From Nitriliruptoraceae bacterium (GTDB lineage Bacteria > Actinomycetota > Nitriliruptoria > Nitriliruptorales > Nitriliruptoraceae): DNA of 38,563 nucleotides. A program made the translations under genes and the position numbers. Shown here piece after piece: positions 8,118 through 15,471 of this stretch (the first letter of the stretch is position 1; each line of letters starts with the position of its first letter). The notes below the pieces were generated by a model, which saw only the letters and a program-made list of their open reading frames with translations, was not told the origin of the DNA and searched no databases. The stretch covers positions 1 through 38,563 of the forward strand of contig PWTE01000308.1 of NCBI GenBank assembly GCA_003563915.1. Reading direction: 5' to 3'.

Positions 8118-8130
8118 GGGGGCCTCCTTG

Positions 8131-8162
8131 TGGGGGTGAGGTGGGGTGGGGGTGAGGTGGGG
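8131..8162. repeat. Two perfect copies of a 16-bp G-rich unit, possible G-quadruplex
   Basis: TGGGGGTGAGGTGGGG occurs at 8131-8146 and again at 8147-8162, followed by ACGGGGGG. Five runs of four or more G lie within about 45 bases on the plus strand. It sits in the leader of trxA (transcribed from minus), so the RNA would be C-rich and the G-rich strand would be the template. Confidence 0.6.
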
Positions 8163-8230
8163 GGACGGGGGGACCGTGGCGGTCCGCGGTGTCGAGGGAG
8201 GCAACGGTAGCGGTGGTGGACCTATTCCCC

Positions 8231-9202
8231 TCAGCCCTCCAAGCCCTCGGCGGCGAGCCACCGCTCGGCGTCGATCGCGGCCCGGCAGCCGGTGCCGGCG
8301 GCGGTCACCGCCTGACGGTAGGTGTGGTCCATGACGTCACCGCAGGCGAACACCCCTGGCACGTTCGTGTGGGTCGAGGGCTCGTCGACGATCAGGTACC
8401 CCTCGTCGTCAGCGTCCAGGGTCCCGTCGAACAGCCAGGTGTTGGGGATGTGCCCGATGGCGAGGAACAACCCGTCGCAGGCCAGGTCGCTCTCATCGCC
8501 GGTCTGGGTGTCCTTGAGCGTCAGGGAGCTGACCTGTCCGTCGCTGCCGTTGACCTCGATCGGGATGGCGTTCCAGACCCACTCGATCTTGTCGTTGGCG
8601 AACGCCCGGTCCTGCATGATCTGCGAGGCGCGCAGTTCGTCGCGGCGGTGCACGACCGTGACCTTGGAGGCGAACTTGGTCAGGAACATCGCCTCCTCCA
8701 TCGCGGAGTCGCCGCCTCCGACCACCACGACGTGCTGGTCGCGGAAGAAGAAGCCGTCGCAGGTCGCACAGGCGGACACGCCCGCACCCCACAGCTCGTC
8801 CTCCCCCGGGATCTCCAGTCGGCGCGGCTTCGCGCCCGTGGCGACGATCAGCGCCTGGGTGGTGATGCTGTTCCCGGACGCGGTCTCCAGCGTGAACGGA
8901 CGCTGGTCGAGGTTGGCCTTGACGACGTCCTCGGTGACGAACCGGGTCCCGAAGCGTTCGGCCTGGGCACGCATCTGCAGGATCAGCTCCGGGCCCATGA
9001 TCCCGTCGGCGAAGCCGGGGTAGTTCTCCACATCGGTGGTCAGCGTCAGCTGTCCGCCGGTCGGTCCGCCCTCGACGACGCCTTCGACCACGAGCGGTTC
9101 GAGGTTGGCGCGCGCGGCGTACACGGCCGCGGTCAGCCCAGCAGGGCCGGAACCGATGATCACGACGTCGTGGGTGTCGTTGTGGGTGTCGGTGGAGCTC
9201 AT
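8231..9202 (-). CDS. trxB: Thioredoxin-disulfide reductase
   Basis: A 323-residue cytoplasmic FAD/NADPH flavoenzyme that reduces thioredoxin. The FAD site GSGPAG is at 17-22, the redox-active CATC at Cys145 and Cys148 (SACATCDGFFF), the NADPH loop GGGDSAMEEA at about 162-171, and the C-terminal FAD motif FACGDVMD. The start is the ATG at 9200-9202 behind GAGGA; a GTG directly before it is too close to that site. It belongs to the sigM-trxB-trxA-cwlM order, but here it is cut off from the anti-sigma gene by the HxlR/flavin-oxidoreductase module, so it probably has its own promoter. Confidence 0.96.
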   Translation of the reverse strand: MSSTDTHNDTHDVVIIGSGPAGLTAAVYAARANLEPLVVEGVVEGGPTGGQLTLTTDVENYPGFADGIMGPELILQMRAQAERFGTRFVTEDVVKANLDQRPFTLETASGNSITTQALIVATGAKPRRLEIPGEDELWGAGVSACATCDGFFFRDQHVVVVGGGDSAMEEAMFLTKFASKVTVVHRRDELRASQIMQDRAFANDKIEWVWNAIPIEVNGSDGQVSSLTLKDTQTGDESDLACDGLFLAIGHIPNTWLFDGTLDADDEGYLIVDEPSTHTNVPGVFACGDVMDHTYRQAVTAAGTGCRAAIDAERWLAAEGLEG

Positions 9203-9284
9203 CACGTCCTCGCGGCAGCGGTGTCAGAAGGTGGTGGGAGCAGGCAGGACCGGGCAAGCGTGCAGGTCCATCCCCACGTCATGG

Positions 9285-9290
9285 AGCCTA
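9285..9290 (-). promoter_or_regulatory. Possible -10 hexamer TAGGCT for trxB-trxA
   Basis: The minus strand carries TAGGCT 83 bases ahead of trxB, the same hexamer found before cwlM, in the 150-base gap after the HxlR gene. No consensus -35 is seen, and I could not place a clear SigM-type GGAAC/CGTC pair at the right spacing. Confidence 0.28.
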
Positions 9291-9352
9291 ACCGTGCGCT
9301 CCCGACGGATATTCCACCTGCGCGGCCCCGCAGCCTGGCGGTCACGCTCTCG

Positions 9353-10051
9353 TCACGTTCGACCGTCGGGTCGGTTGGCGGGAGGCCTCTCGACCGTGGC
9401 GAACGGGCTGAGCAGGAACCAGGTGGGCACCGCGCGCCGCAACGTGGATGGTCCCTCGAACCGGAGATCGCCGCTGCGCACCGCGTCGTTCCAACCGAGC
9501 TCCCCTCGCCAGATCCCCACCATCGTGTGGAGAGGGGTCTCGAGGTGCAGGTCCGTGCCGAAGCCGGGATCGTGCTCGCAGACGTCCACCGCCTCGGGCT
9601 CGAGCACCAGCCACCAGTCACGCTCCTCGGGCGTAACACCGTGGAAGGTCAGGCCGAGGACCGTGCGTCGCGGTGGGATCGCGTCCGGGTCCACGCGCCG
9701 GTGCATATCCCAGACCAGCAGTGCCGGGTCGAGATCGTGGTCACTGAGGTGTCCGGGCCACCGGATACCCCAGCTGCCGATCACCTCGATGACCTGCTCC
9801 AGCTCCTGACCGGCAGGCGTGAGGATGTACTCGGGCCCGTGGTCGCCCTCGCGGCGTTCCACCAGGCCCTCGCCGACCAGGCTGTTGAGCCGCTTGGACA
9901 ACAGGCTCCGCGACATCCGGGGGACACCTCGATGGATGTCGTTGAACCGGGTACTGCCGGTGACCAGCTCGCGGATCACCAGCAAGGTCCAGCGCTGGTC
10001 GAGTACCTCCGCGGCTTTCGCGACGGGACAGAACTGTCCGTACTCGCCCAC
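9353..10051 (-). CDS. HxlR-family transcriptional regulator with C-terminal extension
   Basis: 232 residues. An HxlR winged helix-turn-helix occupies about 1-95 (FCPVAKAAEVLDQRW, then SRSLLSKRLNSL as recognition helix and the wing YILTPAGQEL). A further ~130 residues resemble the SCP2-like sensing domain often attached to longer actinobacterial HxlR proteins. The GTG at 10049-10051 follows GGGAGAG. It is divergent from the flavin oxidoreductase at 10185, which is the natural candidate target. HxlR proteins typically sense reactive electrophiles or ligands and regulate a divergent enzyme; the ligand here is unknown. Confidence 0.85.
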   Translation of the reverse strand: MGEYGQFCPVAKAAEVLDQRWTLLVIRELVTGSTRFNDIHRGVPRMSRSLLSKRLNSLVGEGLVERREGDHGPEYILTPAGQELEQVIEVIGSWGIRWPGHLSDHDLDPALLVWDMHRRVDPDAIPPRRTVLGLTFHGVTPEERDWWLVLEPEAVDVCEHDPGFGTDLHLETPLHTMVGIWRGELGWNDAVRSGDLRFEGPSTLRRAVPTWFLLSPFATVERPPANRPDGRT

Positions 10052-10076
10052 GTCTCTCCCTTCTCCTCGGGCTCCA

Positions 10077-10107
10077 CCAGTACAGAACCTTGACTGGCCA
10101 GGCGCAA
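10077..10107. promoter_or_regulatory. Divergent promoter region with short inverted repeat (hxlR / flavin oxidoreductase)
   Basis: CCAGT (10077-10081) and ACTGG (10093-10097) form an inverted repeat with an 11-base spacer. On the minus strand TTGCGC (10107-10102) and TGTACT (10084-10079) are separated by 17 bases, a plausible promoter for the HxlR gene that overlaps the repeat. A plus-strand TTGACT (10090-10095) could be a -35 for the oxidoreductase, but no good -10 follows. Repressor binding here would control both genes. Confidence 0.35.
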
Positions 10108-10184
10108 CCCCGCTCCGGCAGGGTCAGGGACATCGAGGTGGTGCCCCGAACGCGACACCGTCCACCTCGAAGGGAGGACGCACC

Positions 10185-11621
10185 ATGAGTACTGCAGCGA
10201 CCGACACCGTCGGGATCGACCGTCTGGCCGACCACATCCGCGGCGAGGTGGTGCGACCCGACCATCCCGACTACGACGACGCTCGGTCGGTGTGGAACGG
10301 CAGCATCGACCGGTACCCCACCGCCGTGGTGCGGTGTGCAGACATCGAGGACATCCGCCAGGGGCTCGCCTTCGCCAGGACCAACGACCTGCCGGTCGCG
10401 GTCCGGGGTGGCGGCCACAACGTGGCCGGTTTCGGGACGTGCGACGACGGGATCGTGCTCGACCTGCGACGTCTGAACCAGGTGACGGTCGATCCGGCGC
10501 GCCGCGTCGCCACGGCCGGGCCCGGCACGATCGGCGCGGAGTTCGACGAGGCGACCCAGGCCCACGGTCTGGCCACCACCATGGGCGTGATGTCCACCAC
10601 GGGGGTGGCGGGGCTGACCCTCGGCGGTGGGATCGGCTGGCTCCAGCGTGCCTACGGGCTGACCTGCGACAGCCTGCTGGCAGCGGAGGTCCTGACCGCG
10701 GACGGGGAGCTGGTCCGCGCGTCGGAGCAGGACGATCCGGAGCTGCTCTGGGGACTGAAGGGCGGCGGTGGCAACCTCGGGATCGTCACCTCCTTCGAGT
10801 TCGCGCTCCACGAGGTCGGCCCGGACGTGCTGTGTGGGTTGACCGCCTGGTCGGCAGATGACACGGCGGATGTCCTGCGCCACCTCCGCGACATCGGTCC
10901 GACCCTCCCCGACGAGATCACGCCGATCGTGATCTGCCGGACGGCACCGCCGGCCCCCTTCCTGCCTGAGGAGGTGCACGGGCAGCCGATCGTCGCGGTG
11001 GCCGGCTGCTACGCCGGACCGATCGCGGAGGGCGAGGAGGTGCTGGCTGGCCTCCGGGGGTTCGGGAACCCCGTCGGCGACGCCTTCGCGGTCCGGCCCT
11101 ACACCGCGTTCCAGCGGATGTTCGACGCCAGTTGGGACCCCGGCTTCCAGAACCACTGGAAGGCGGAGTACCTCGCTCACCTCGATGAGGACGCGATCGA
11201 GGTCTTCGCCCGCTACGCGGTCGGACACACCTCCCCGCTGTCCGACTTCAAGATCGGGATGATGGGAGGCGCCATCGCGCGCGTCGGAGAGACCGCGACC
11301 GCCTGCCCGCACCGGGACGCCCCCTTCGTGCTCAACATCAACACGCGCTGGGAGGATCCCGAGGAGTCCGCACGCCACGTCGCACACACCCGGAGGTTGT
11401 TCGAGGAAGCACAGGAGGCGTCGGCAGGCGGGGTCTACGTCAACTTCCTCGGCGACGAGGGCGCCGATCGGGTGCGACACGCCTACGGCGAGGACACCTT
11501 CGCTCGGCTGCAGGCGCTGAAGCGGCGCTGGGACCCCGACAACGTGTTCCGCCTGAACCAGAACATCCCGCCGGTCGCCGACCGAGCCGGCACGAGCGCG
11601 CACGGCGTCACTCCTGGGTGA
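10185..11621 (+). CDS. FAD-linked oxidoreductase, berberine-bridge-enzyme/PCMH type
   Basis: A 478-residue flavoprotein. The FAD domain contains VRGGGHNVAGFG, in which His79 is the usual covalent flavin attachment residue, then TTGVAGLTLGGGIGWLQRAYG and GGGGNLGIVTSFEF. The C-terminal BBE segment (YVNFL through RRWDPDNVFRLNQNI) closes the active site. Members oxidise alcohols, sugars or ring amines with oxygen as acceptor; the substrate is unknown. No signal peptide is visible. The ATG at 10185 follows AGGGAGGA at good spacing. Its last 14 bases overlap the end of the convergent anti-sigma gene. With the divergent HxlR gene it forms a self-contained module inside the sigM-trxB cluster. Confidence 0.9.
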   Translation: MSTAATDTVGIDRLADHIRGEVVRPDHPDYDDARSVWNGSIDRYPTAVVRCADIEDIRQGLAFARTNDLPVAVRGGGHNVAGFGTCDDGIVLDLRRLNQVTVDPARRVATAGPGTIGAEFDEATQAHGLATTMGVMSTTGVAGLTLGGGIGWLQRAYGLTCDSLLAAEVLTADGELVRASEQDDPELLWGLKGGGGNLGIVTSFEFALHEVGPDVLCGLTAWSADDTADVLRHLRDIGPTLPDEITPIVICRTAPPAPFLPEEVHGQPIVAVAGCYAGPIAEGEEVLAGLRGFGNPVGDAFAVRPYTAFQRMFDASWDPGFQNHWKAEYLAHLDEDAIEVFARYAVGHTSPLSDFKIGMMGGAIARVGETATACPHRDAPFVLNINTRWEDPEESARHVAHTRRLFEEAQEASAGGVYVNFLGDEGADRVRHAYGEDTFARLQALKRRWDPDNVFRLNQNIPPVADRAGTSAHGVTPG

Positions 11622-12636
11622 ACAGCCGGACGTCGCACCCGTCGCGGGTCACCACCCACAGCTCGCGGCGGGTGAACGCGCCGGTCGCCGGGTCCTCGGT
11701 GATCAGCCCGAGCGCGATGACCTCCTCGCCGTCCACCGTCAGGAGCTCGGCGTAGGTCGGGATCGCCGTCGGGCTGTCCGCGAGCACCACGTCGAGGCAG
11801 CGGGTCACCTCGGCGAGCGTGGCGTCGTCGACGTCGCCGACGAGGCGCAGCTCGGCGTCAGCCAGGGGGCCGAGCTCCGGGTCGGCGCGCTCCGTCTCGG
11901 GAGCGTCGTCCTGGGCGACGGCGCGCTCGAGCGGCAGGACGGCGAGGTAGGCGTCACGCACCCCGGAGGCGCTGGCGGGATCGAGGCCCAGGTCCGCCAG
12001 ACCGAACGCGGTCGGGTCGCCGAGCAGCCCACCGAGCCCATCCTCGGTCACCGCTCGCCCGGTGGCGACGATGGTCGGACCGGTCGGCGCGGCGACGGCG
12101 TCGTCGCCGTCCTCGGCCACCTCCATGTCCGCCGGCGGCGCCTCACTCGGGGCGTCCATCGTGGTGACCATGTCGTCCTCGACCCCGCCGAACAGGTCGC
12201 CGACCAGCACGCCGACGCCGGCGATCACGACCAGTGCCGCGGCGGCGCCGGAGACGGCGACCGCCCACCGCGGCAACCCCCGCGCCTGGCGCCGTGCTGC
12301 GAGCTCGTCACCTGCGTCGGTCGCGGCCGACCCGCCAGCCGTGTCGGGCTCGTCGGTCACCTCCGGTGGGTGCGCGCCCGCAGGGGCCGCCGCGGCGTCC
12401 GTGGCTGGCCCCAGGACCGCGTCCAGTTCCGCGTCGAGCCGCGCGTCCAACCGCGCGTCGAACCCGGCCGGTGGTTGCGGTGAACGCAGCCCGCCGAGCG
12501 CCGAGTCGGCCCGCTGCAACGCCGCGAGCTGTGCGCGCAGCGCCGCGTCCCGGGCGAGCTCCGCGTCGACGGCGGCACGCTCCTCGGGATCGAGCTCGTC
12601 GGCCAGGTAGCTGGCCAGGCGGTCGGCGGGGTCCAC
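11608..12636 (-). CDS. Probable membrane-anchored anti-sigma factor
   Basis: 342 residues with one transmembrane helix (about 124-147, WAVAVSGAAAALVVIAGVGV). The cytoplasmic N-terminus begins DRLASYLADELDPEERAAVDAELARD, the typical opening of an anti-sigma domain, but without the zinc-binding HxxxCxxC. The outside part is about 190 residues, acidic and Ala-rich, with no known fold; two cysteines occur in it. Position directly downstream of the ECF sigma gene matches Rv3912, the proposed SigM anti-sigma factor. The start is the GTG at 12634-12636 behind GGAG. The 107 bases to the sigma gene hold no clear signal. Confidence 0.72.
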   Translation of the reverse strand: MDPADRLASYLADELDPEERAAVDAELARDAALRAQLAALQRADSALGGLRSPQPPAGFDARLDARLDAELDAVLGPATDAAAAPAGAHPPEVTDEPDTAGGSAATDAGDELAARRQARGLPRWAVAVSGAAAALVVIAGVGVLVGDLFGGVEDDMVTTMDAPSEAPPADMEVAEDGDDAVAAPTGPTIVATGRAVTEDGLGGLLGDPTAFGLADLGLDPASASGVRDAYLAVLPLERAVAQDDAPETERADPELGPLADAELRLVGDVDDATLAEVTRCLDVVLADSPTAIPTYAELLTVDGEEVIALGLITEDPATGAFTRRELWVVTRDGCDVRLFTQE

Positions 12637-12743
12637 AGGGGCTCCGGGTGACGCGGGTCGGGAGGGTGGTCAGGGTGGTTCGTCGGGCGGGCGCGGCGTA
12701 CCGGGGGTCGTCGGGAGGGTGCGCCGGTAGGACGTCGGGATGG

Positions 12744-13457
12744 TCAGGCAGGTTGCGCCCCGTCGGCGCCTGGAGGGCCACGGGCCTCGGCGACCCGGTC
12801 CGCCGGGTCGGTCGCGGGCGTGGTGCCCGTCGCCGGCCGACCCGGTGGCGCCGAAGATGTGTCGTCGTCGGCGAGGAGCTCGCCGAGCGTCACACGTGCC
12901 CGAGAGACCCGGCTCTTCACGGTGCCGACCGCGAGCCCGGCGACCTCGGCGGCCTCCACGTAGGACAGGCCGTCGACGGCGACGAGGAACAGCAACATCC
13001 GTGATCGGTCGTCGAGCTGGGCGAGGGCGTCGCGCACAGCCGCGGTGGTGGCGTGACCCTCGATCGGGTCGTCCTCATCGGGTCGGTCGAACTCCTCGGT
13101 CAACTCCCCGACGGGTGTGGACGGTCGGCGGGCTTCGTAGCGGACCCGGTCCGTGCACACGTTGCGGGCGACCCGGTACAGCCAGGTGGACAGCTTCGCC
13201 TCCCCCCGGAAACCCTCCGCGTTGCGAGCCAGGCGGACGAGGGTCTCCTGGACCGCCTCCTCGGCGTCCTCGGGATCCCCGAGGACACGGACACAGATCG
13301 CGAACAGCCGTCGGCGGTAGCGGTGGGACAGCTCGCGGAACGCGGTGTCACGCCAGCTGCGCGGTGCGGAGACGTCGACGAAGCGGGCCAGCAGCTCCTC
13401 GTCCGTGGCGGTGTCGCCGTCCGGGCGGTGGCCCTCGGGCGGGTCAGGCCGAGCCAC
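12744..13457 (-). CDS. sigM: ECF sigma factor (SigM-like by position)
   Basis: 237 residues. Region 2 ([26 protein letters not shown] to [17 protein letters not shown], in segments about 45-108) binds core polymerase and the -10. Region 4 ([25 protein letters not shown]) is the helix-turn-helix for the -35. About 45 Pro/Ala-rich residues trail after region 4. The GTG start at 13455-13457 lies inside the last 14 bases of the kinase gene, behind GAGG. The next gene downstream is the membrane-anchored anti-sigma candidate. The sigM name rests on synteny with mycobacteria (Rv3911), not on a diagnostic residue, so the symbol is tentative. Confidence 0.88.
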   Translation of the reverse strand: MARPDPPEGHRPDGDTATDEELLARFVDVSAPRSWRDTAFRELSHRYRRRLFAICVRVLGDPEDAEEAVQETLVRLARNAEGFRGEAKLSTWLYRVARNVCTDRVRYEARRPSTPVGELTEEFDRPDEDDPIEGHATTAAVRDALAQLDDRSRMLLFLVAVDGLSYVEAAEVAGLAVGTVKSRVSRARVTLGELLADDDTSSAPPGRPATGTTPATDPADRVAEARGPPGADGAQPA

Positions 13458-15075
13458 GGAACCTCACCTCGGCGATCTCGGCGAGGTAGTCGCCCGCGCT
13501 GTCGGGGGACAGACCCGTGACCCACACCATCCAGTAGCGCCGGGTCGTCGGGTTCAGCGAGAACGGCTGGGTCTGGCGGATGTCGGTCTGCGCGGCGCGG
13601 GTCTCGCCCCAGGCCCCGATCCCGGCGATCGCCAGTGGGAGGTTGTCGGAGGCGTACAGCTCGACGTCGATCCCACCGCGGGTCAGCTCGATGACCACGG
13701 TGCGGACCTCGCGTGGCTCACCCAGGTCGAAGACCAGCCCGACGCCCTCCTTGTCGTCCCCGAAGTGGCGGTCGTCGTACACCTCGGTCGTCCAGGCCGT
13801 CTGAGGATCGCCATCGGCCGCGCGGCCCGCGAGCTCCTCGTTGTCACCGCCCCCCGGGTCGACCGGGTCGAAGACCGTCGTCTCGATCACCTCGTAGGGC
13901 GTGACCTCAGGAGGGGCCGGGTCCTCGTCCCGCAACGCCTGCGGGGCGAAGTAGGCCACCAGCGCGATCACGAAACCACCGAGGAGCGCGGCGACGAGCC
14001 GCCTCAGGTACTCGCGACGGGCGGTCGGCATCGGGCCCGAGTACGGCTGCTGGTCGAGGGTCACCACCTCGAGGTCCTGCTCGACCTCCGAGCCGGGCAG
14101 CGAAGCGGTCAGCTCCGAGGGCTTGGTCGGGACCAGCGGGGTCAACGCGGACGCCATCACGCTGCCGTCACCGAAGCGATCGACCGGGTCGCGTTGGGTG
14201 GCCCGGGCCACGACGTCGTCGAGGCCACGTGGGACGTCGGCCCGGAGCTGGCGAGGTGGCAGCAGATCGTGGCTGAGGCGCATCGCGGCGGTGGCGGTCG
14301 GGGTGTCACCGCTGAACGCGGGTTTGCCGGTCAGGCACTCGTGGAGGACGACGCCCAACGCGTAGACGTCGGCGCGGGCATCCACGACGGCGTCCTGGAG
14401 CTGCTCCGGGGCGACGTACGCCGCGGTGCCGATGACGGTCCCCGGTGTGGTGAGGGTCGCGTCCGTGCTGGTCAGAGCCTTGGCGATCCCGAAGTCGGTC
14501 ACCTTCACCGTGCCGTCGTTCGCGATCAGGATGTTCGCCGGCTTGACATCACGGTGGACCAGCCCGTGGCCGTGCGCAGCTCCCAGCGCCGAGGCGACCT
14601 GTTCCCCCAGCGCGGCGACCACGACGGGGTCCAGGGGCCCACGCTCGCGCATCACCTCGCGCAGGCTCGGGCCGTCGACGTGCTCCATCACCAGGTACAC
14701 GAGGTCGTCCTCGCGGCCGGTGTCGTAGATGCGCACGGCGTTGGGGTGGTTGAGTTGCGCCGCGGCGCGCGACTCGCGCTCGAAGCGCTCGACGGTGGTC
14801 GCGTCGTTCGCGTGGTGCGGGTGGAGCAGCTTGATGGCGACCGGTCGGGCGAGGTTGCGGTCGTAGGCCTGCCACACGATCGCCGCGCCCCCGGACGCGA
14901 TCGGTTGCTGCAGCTCGTAGCGGTCGCCCAGGCGGGTCCTGCCGGGCCAGGAGCGGTCGGTCGCCGGTGCATCGACGACCTCGGCGTCCTCGGCCCACGG
15001 GGCGTCGGTCAGCGTCGGCGCATCGTCGCCCGCGCTTCCCGTCTCCCCGGTCGTCCCGGTCCGGCGTCCCTCCAT
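13444..15075 (-). CDS. Transmembrane Ser/Thr protein kinase with discoidin-like extracytoplasmic domain
   Basis: 543 residues. A cytoplasmic kinase domain spans about 53-312, with all the key residues: glycine loop IASGGAAIV, catalytic lysine in VAIK (Lys82), Glu101, HRDVKPAN (Asp176), DFG (Asp194) and APE (222-224). A juxtamembrane segment precedes one transmembrane helix (about 359-378). The outside part (380-543) looks like an F5/8-type carbohydrate-binding or discoidin domain ([10 protein letters not shown] near its start, a common sequence in that fold). The kinase-helix-sugar-binding order equals the second half of mycobacterial Rv3910 (MviN), but there the kinase is a pseudokinase and is fused to MurJ. 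Here it is a separate, apparently active kinase. The start at 15075 has a weak ribosome site; the upstream small gene ends 6 bases away. Confidence 0.88.
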   Translation of the reverse strand: MEGRRTGTTGETGSAGDDAPTLTDAPWAEDAEVVDAPATDRSWPGRTRLGDRYELQQPIASGGAAIVWQAYDRNLARPVAIKLLHPHHANDATTVERFERESRAAAQLNHPNAVRIYDTGREDDLVYLVMEHVDGPSLREVMRERGPLDPVVVAALGEQVASALGAAHGHGLVHRDVKPANILIANDGTVKVTDFGIAKALTSTDATLTTPGTVIGTAAYVAPEQLQDAVVDARADVYALGVVLHECLTGKPAFSGDTPTATAAMRLSHDLLPPRQLRADVPRGLDDVVARATQRDPVDRFGDGSVMASALTPLVPTKPSELTASLPGSEVEQDLEVVTLDQQPYSGPMPTARREYLRRLVAALLGGFVIALVAYFAPQALRDEDPAPPEVTPYEVIETTVFDPVDPGGGDNEELAGRAADGDPQTAWTTEVYDDRHFGDDKEGVGLVFDLGEPREVRTVVIELTRGGIDVELYASDNLPLAIAGIGAWGETRAAQTDIRQTQPFSLNPTTRRYWMVWVTGLSPDSAGDYLAEIAEVRFRGSA

Positions 15076-15081
15076 AGGTCG

Positions 15082-15468
15082 CTACCGGCTCAGCGAGACA
15101 CGGCGGTCGGTCCGGGCGATGGTCATCCCTTCGAGCGGGCCGATGCGGTGCAGGAACAGCGTGTTCGCCTGGCGCTCGAACTCGTAGACGACCTCGCGGG
15201 GCTCCTCGATCTCGAGGACCCCGAGCACCTCGACGCCTCGTTCCTCCGCCACCAGTTCCCCCGCTTCGATCGCTCGTTCGACGTCCCGGGTATCACCGTA
15301 CGTGGAGCGCGTTGCCGCAGCGACCTCGCGGCCGTCCTCGTCCAGGGTCAGGTGGGCCATGATCACCGAGATCCCCTCGTAGCCCAGGACCCCGATCACC
15401 GCCATGATGGCGATCAGCTGCACCAACCAGTTGCTGATGATGTCGCCGCGTTCGTCAGCGAAGCGCAC
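15082..15468 (-). CDS. Small membrane protein of unknown function
   Basis: 128 residues. The charged start (MRFADERGD) is followed by a hydrophobic helix (about 13-39, SNWLVQLIAIMAVIGVLGYE and onward). The rest is a soluble ~85-residue domain rich in Glu and Arg. The layout recalls TadE-like pilus proteins, but no diagnostic motif is present, and I do not assign it. It starts at the GTG at 15466-15468 with GGAGG upstream, 3 bases after the DUF6049 gene, and is followed by the kinase after 6 bases, so the three are one transcription unit. In mycobacteria MurJ/Rv3910 begins at this point. Confidence 0.7.
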   Translation of the reverse strand: MRFADERGDIISNWLVQLIAIMAVIGVLGYEGISVIMAHLTLDEDGREVAAATRSTYGDTRDVERAIEAGELVAEERGVEVLGVLEIEEPREVVYEFERQANTLFLHRIGPLEGMTIARTDRRVSLSR

Positions 15469-15471
15469 CGG

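Noticed and set aside
8189-10093. 634-residue plus-strand open frame
   Set aside because: It is antisense to trxB and the HxlR gene, has a composition typical of reversed GC-rich codons and no recognisable motif.
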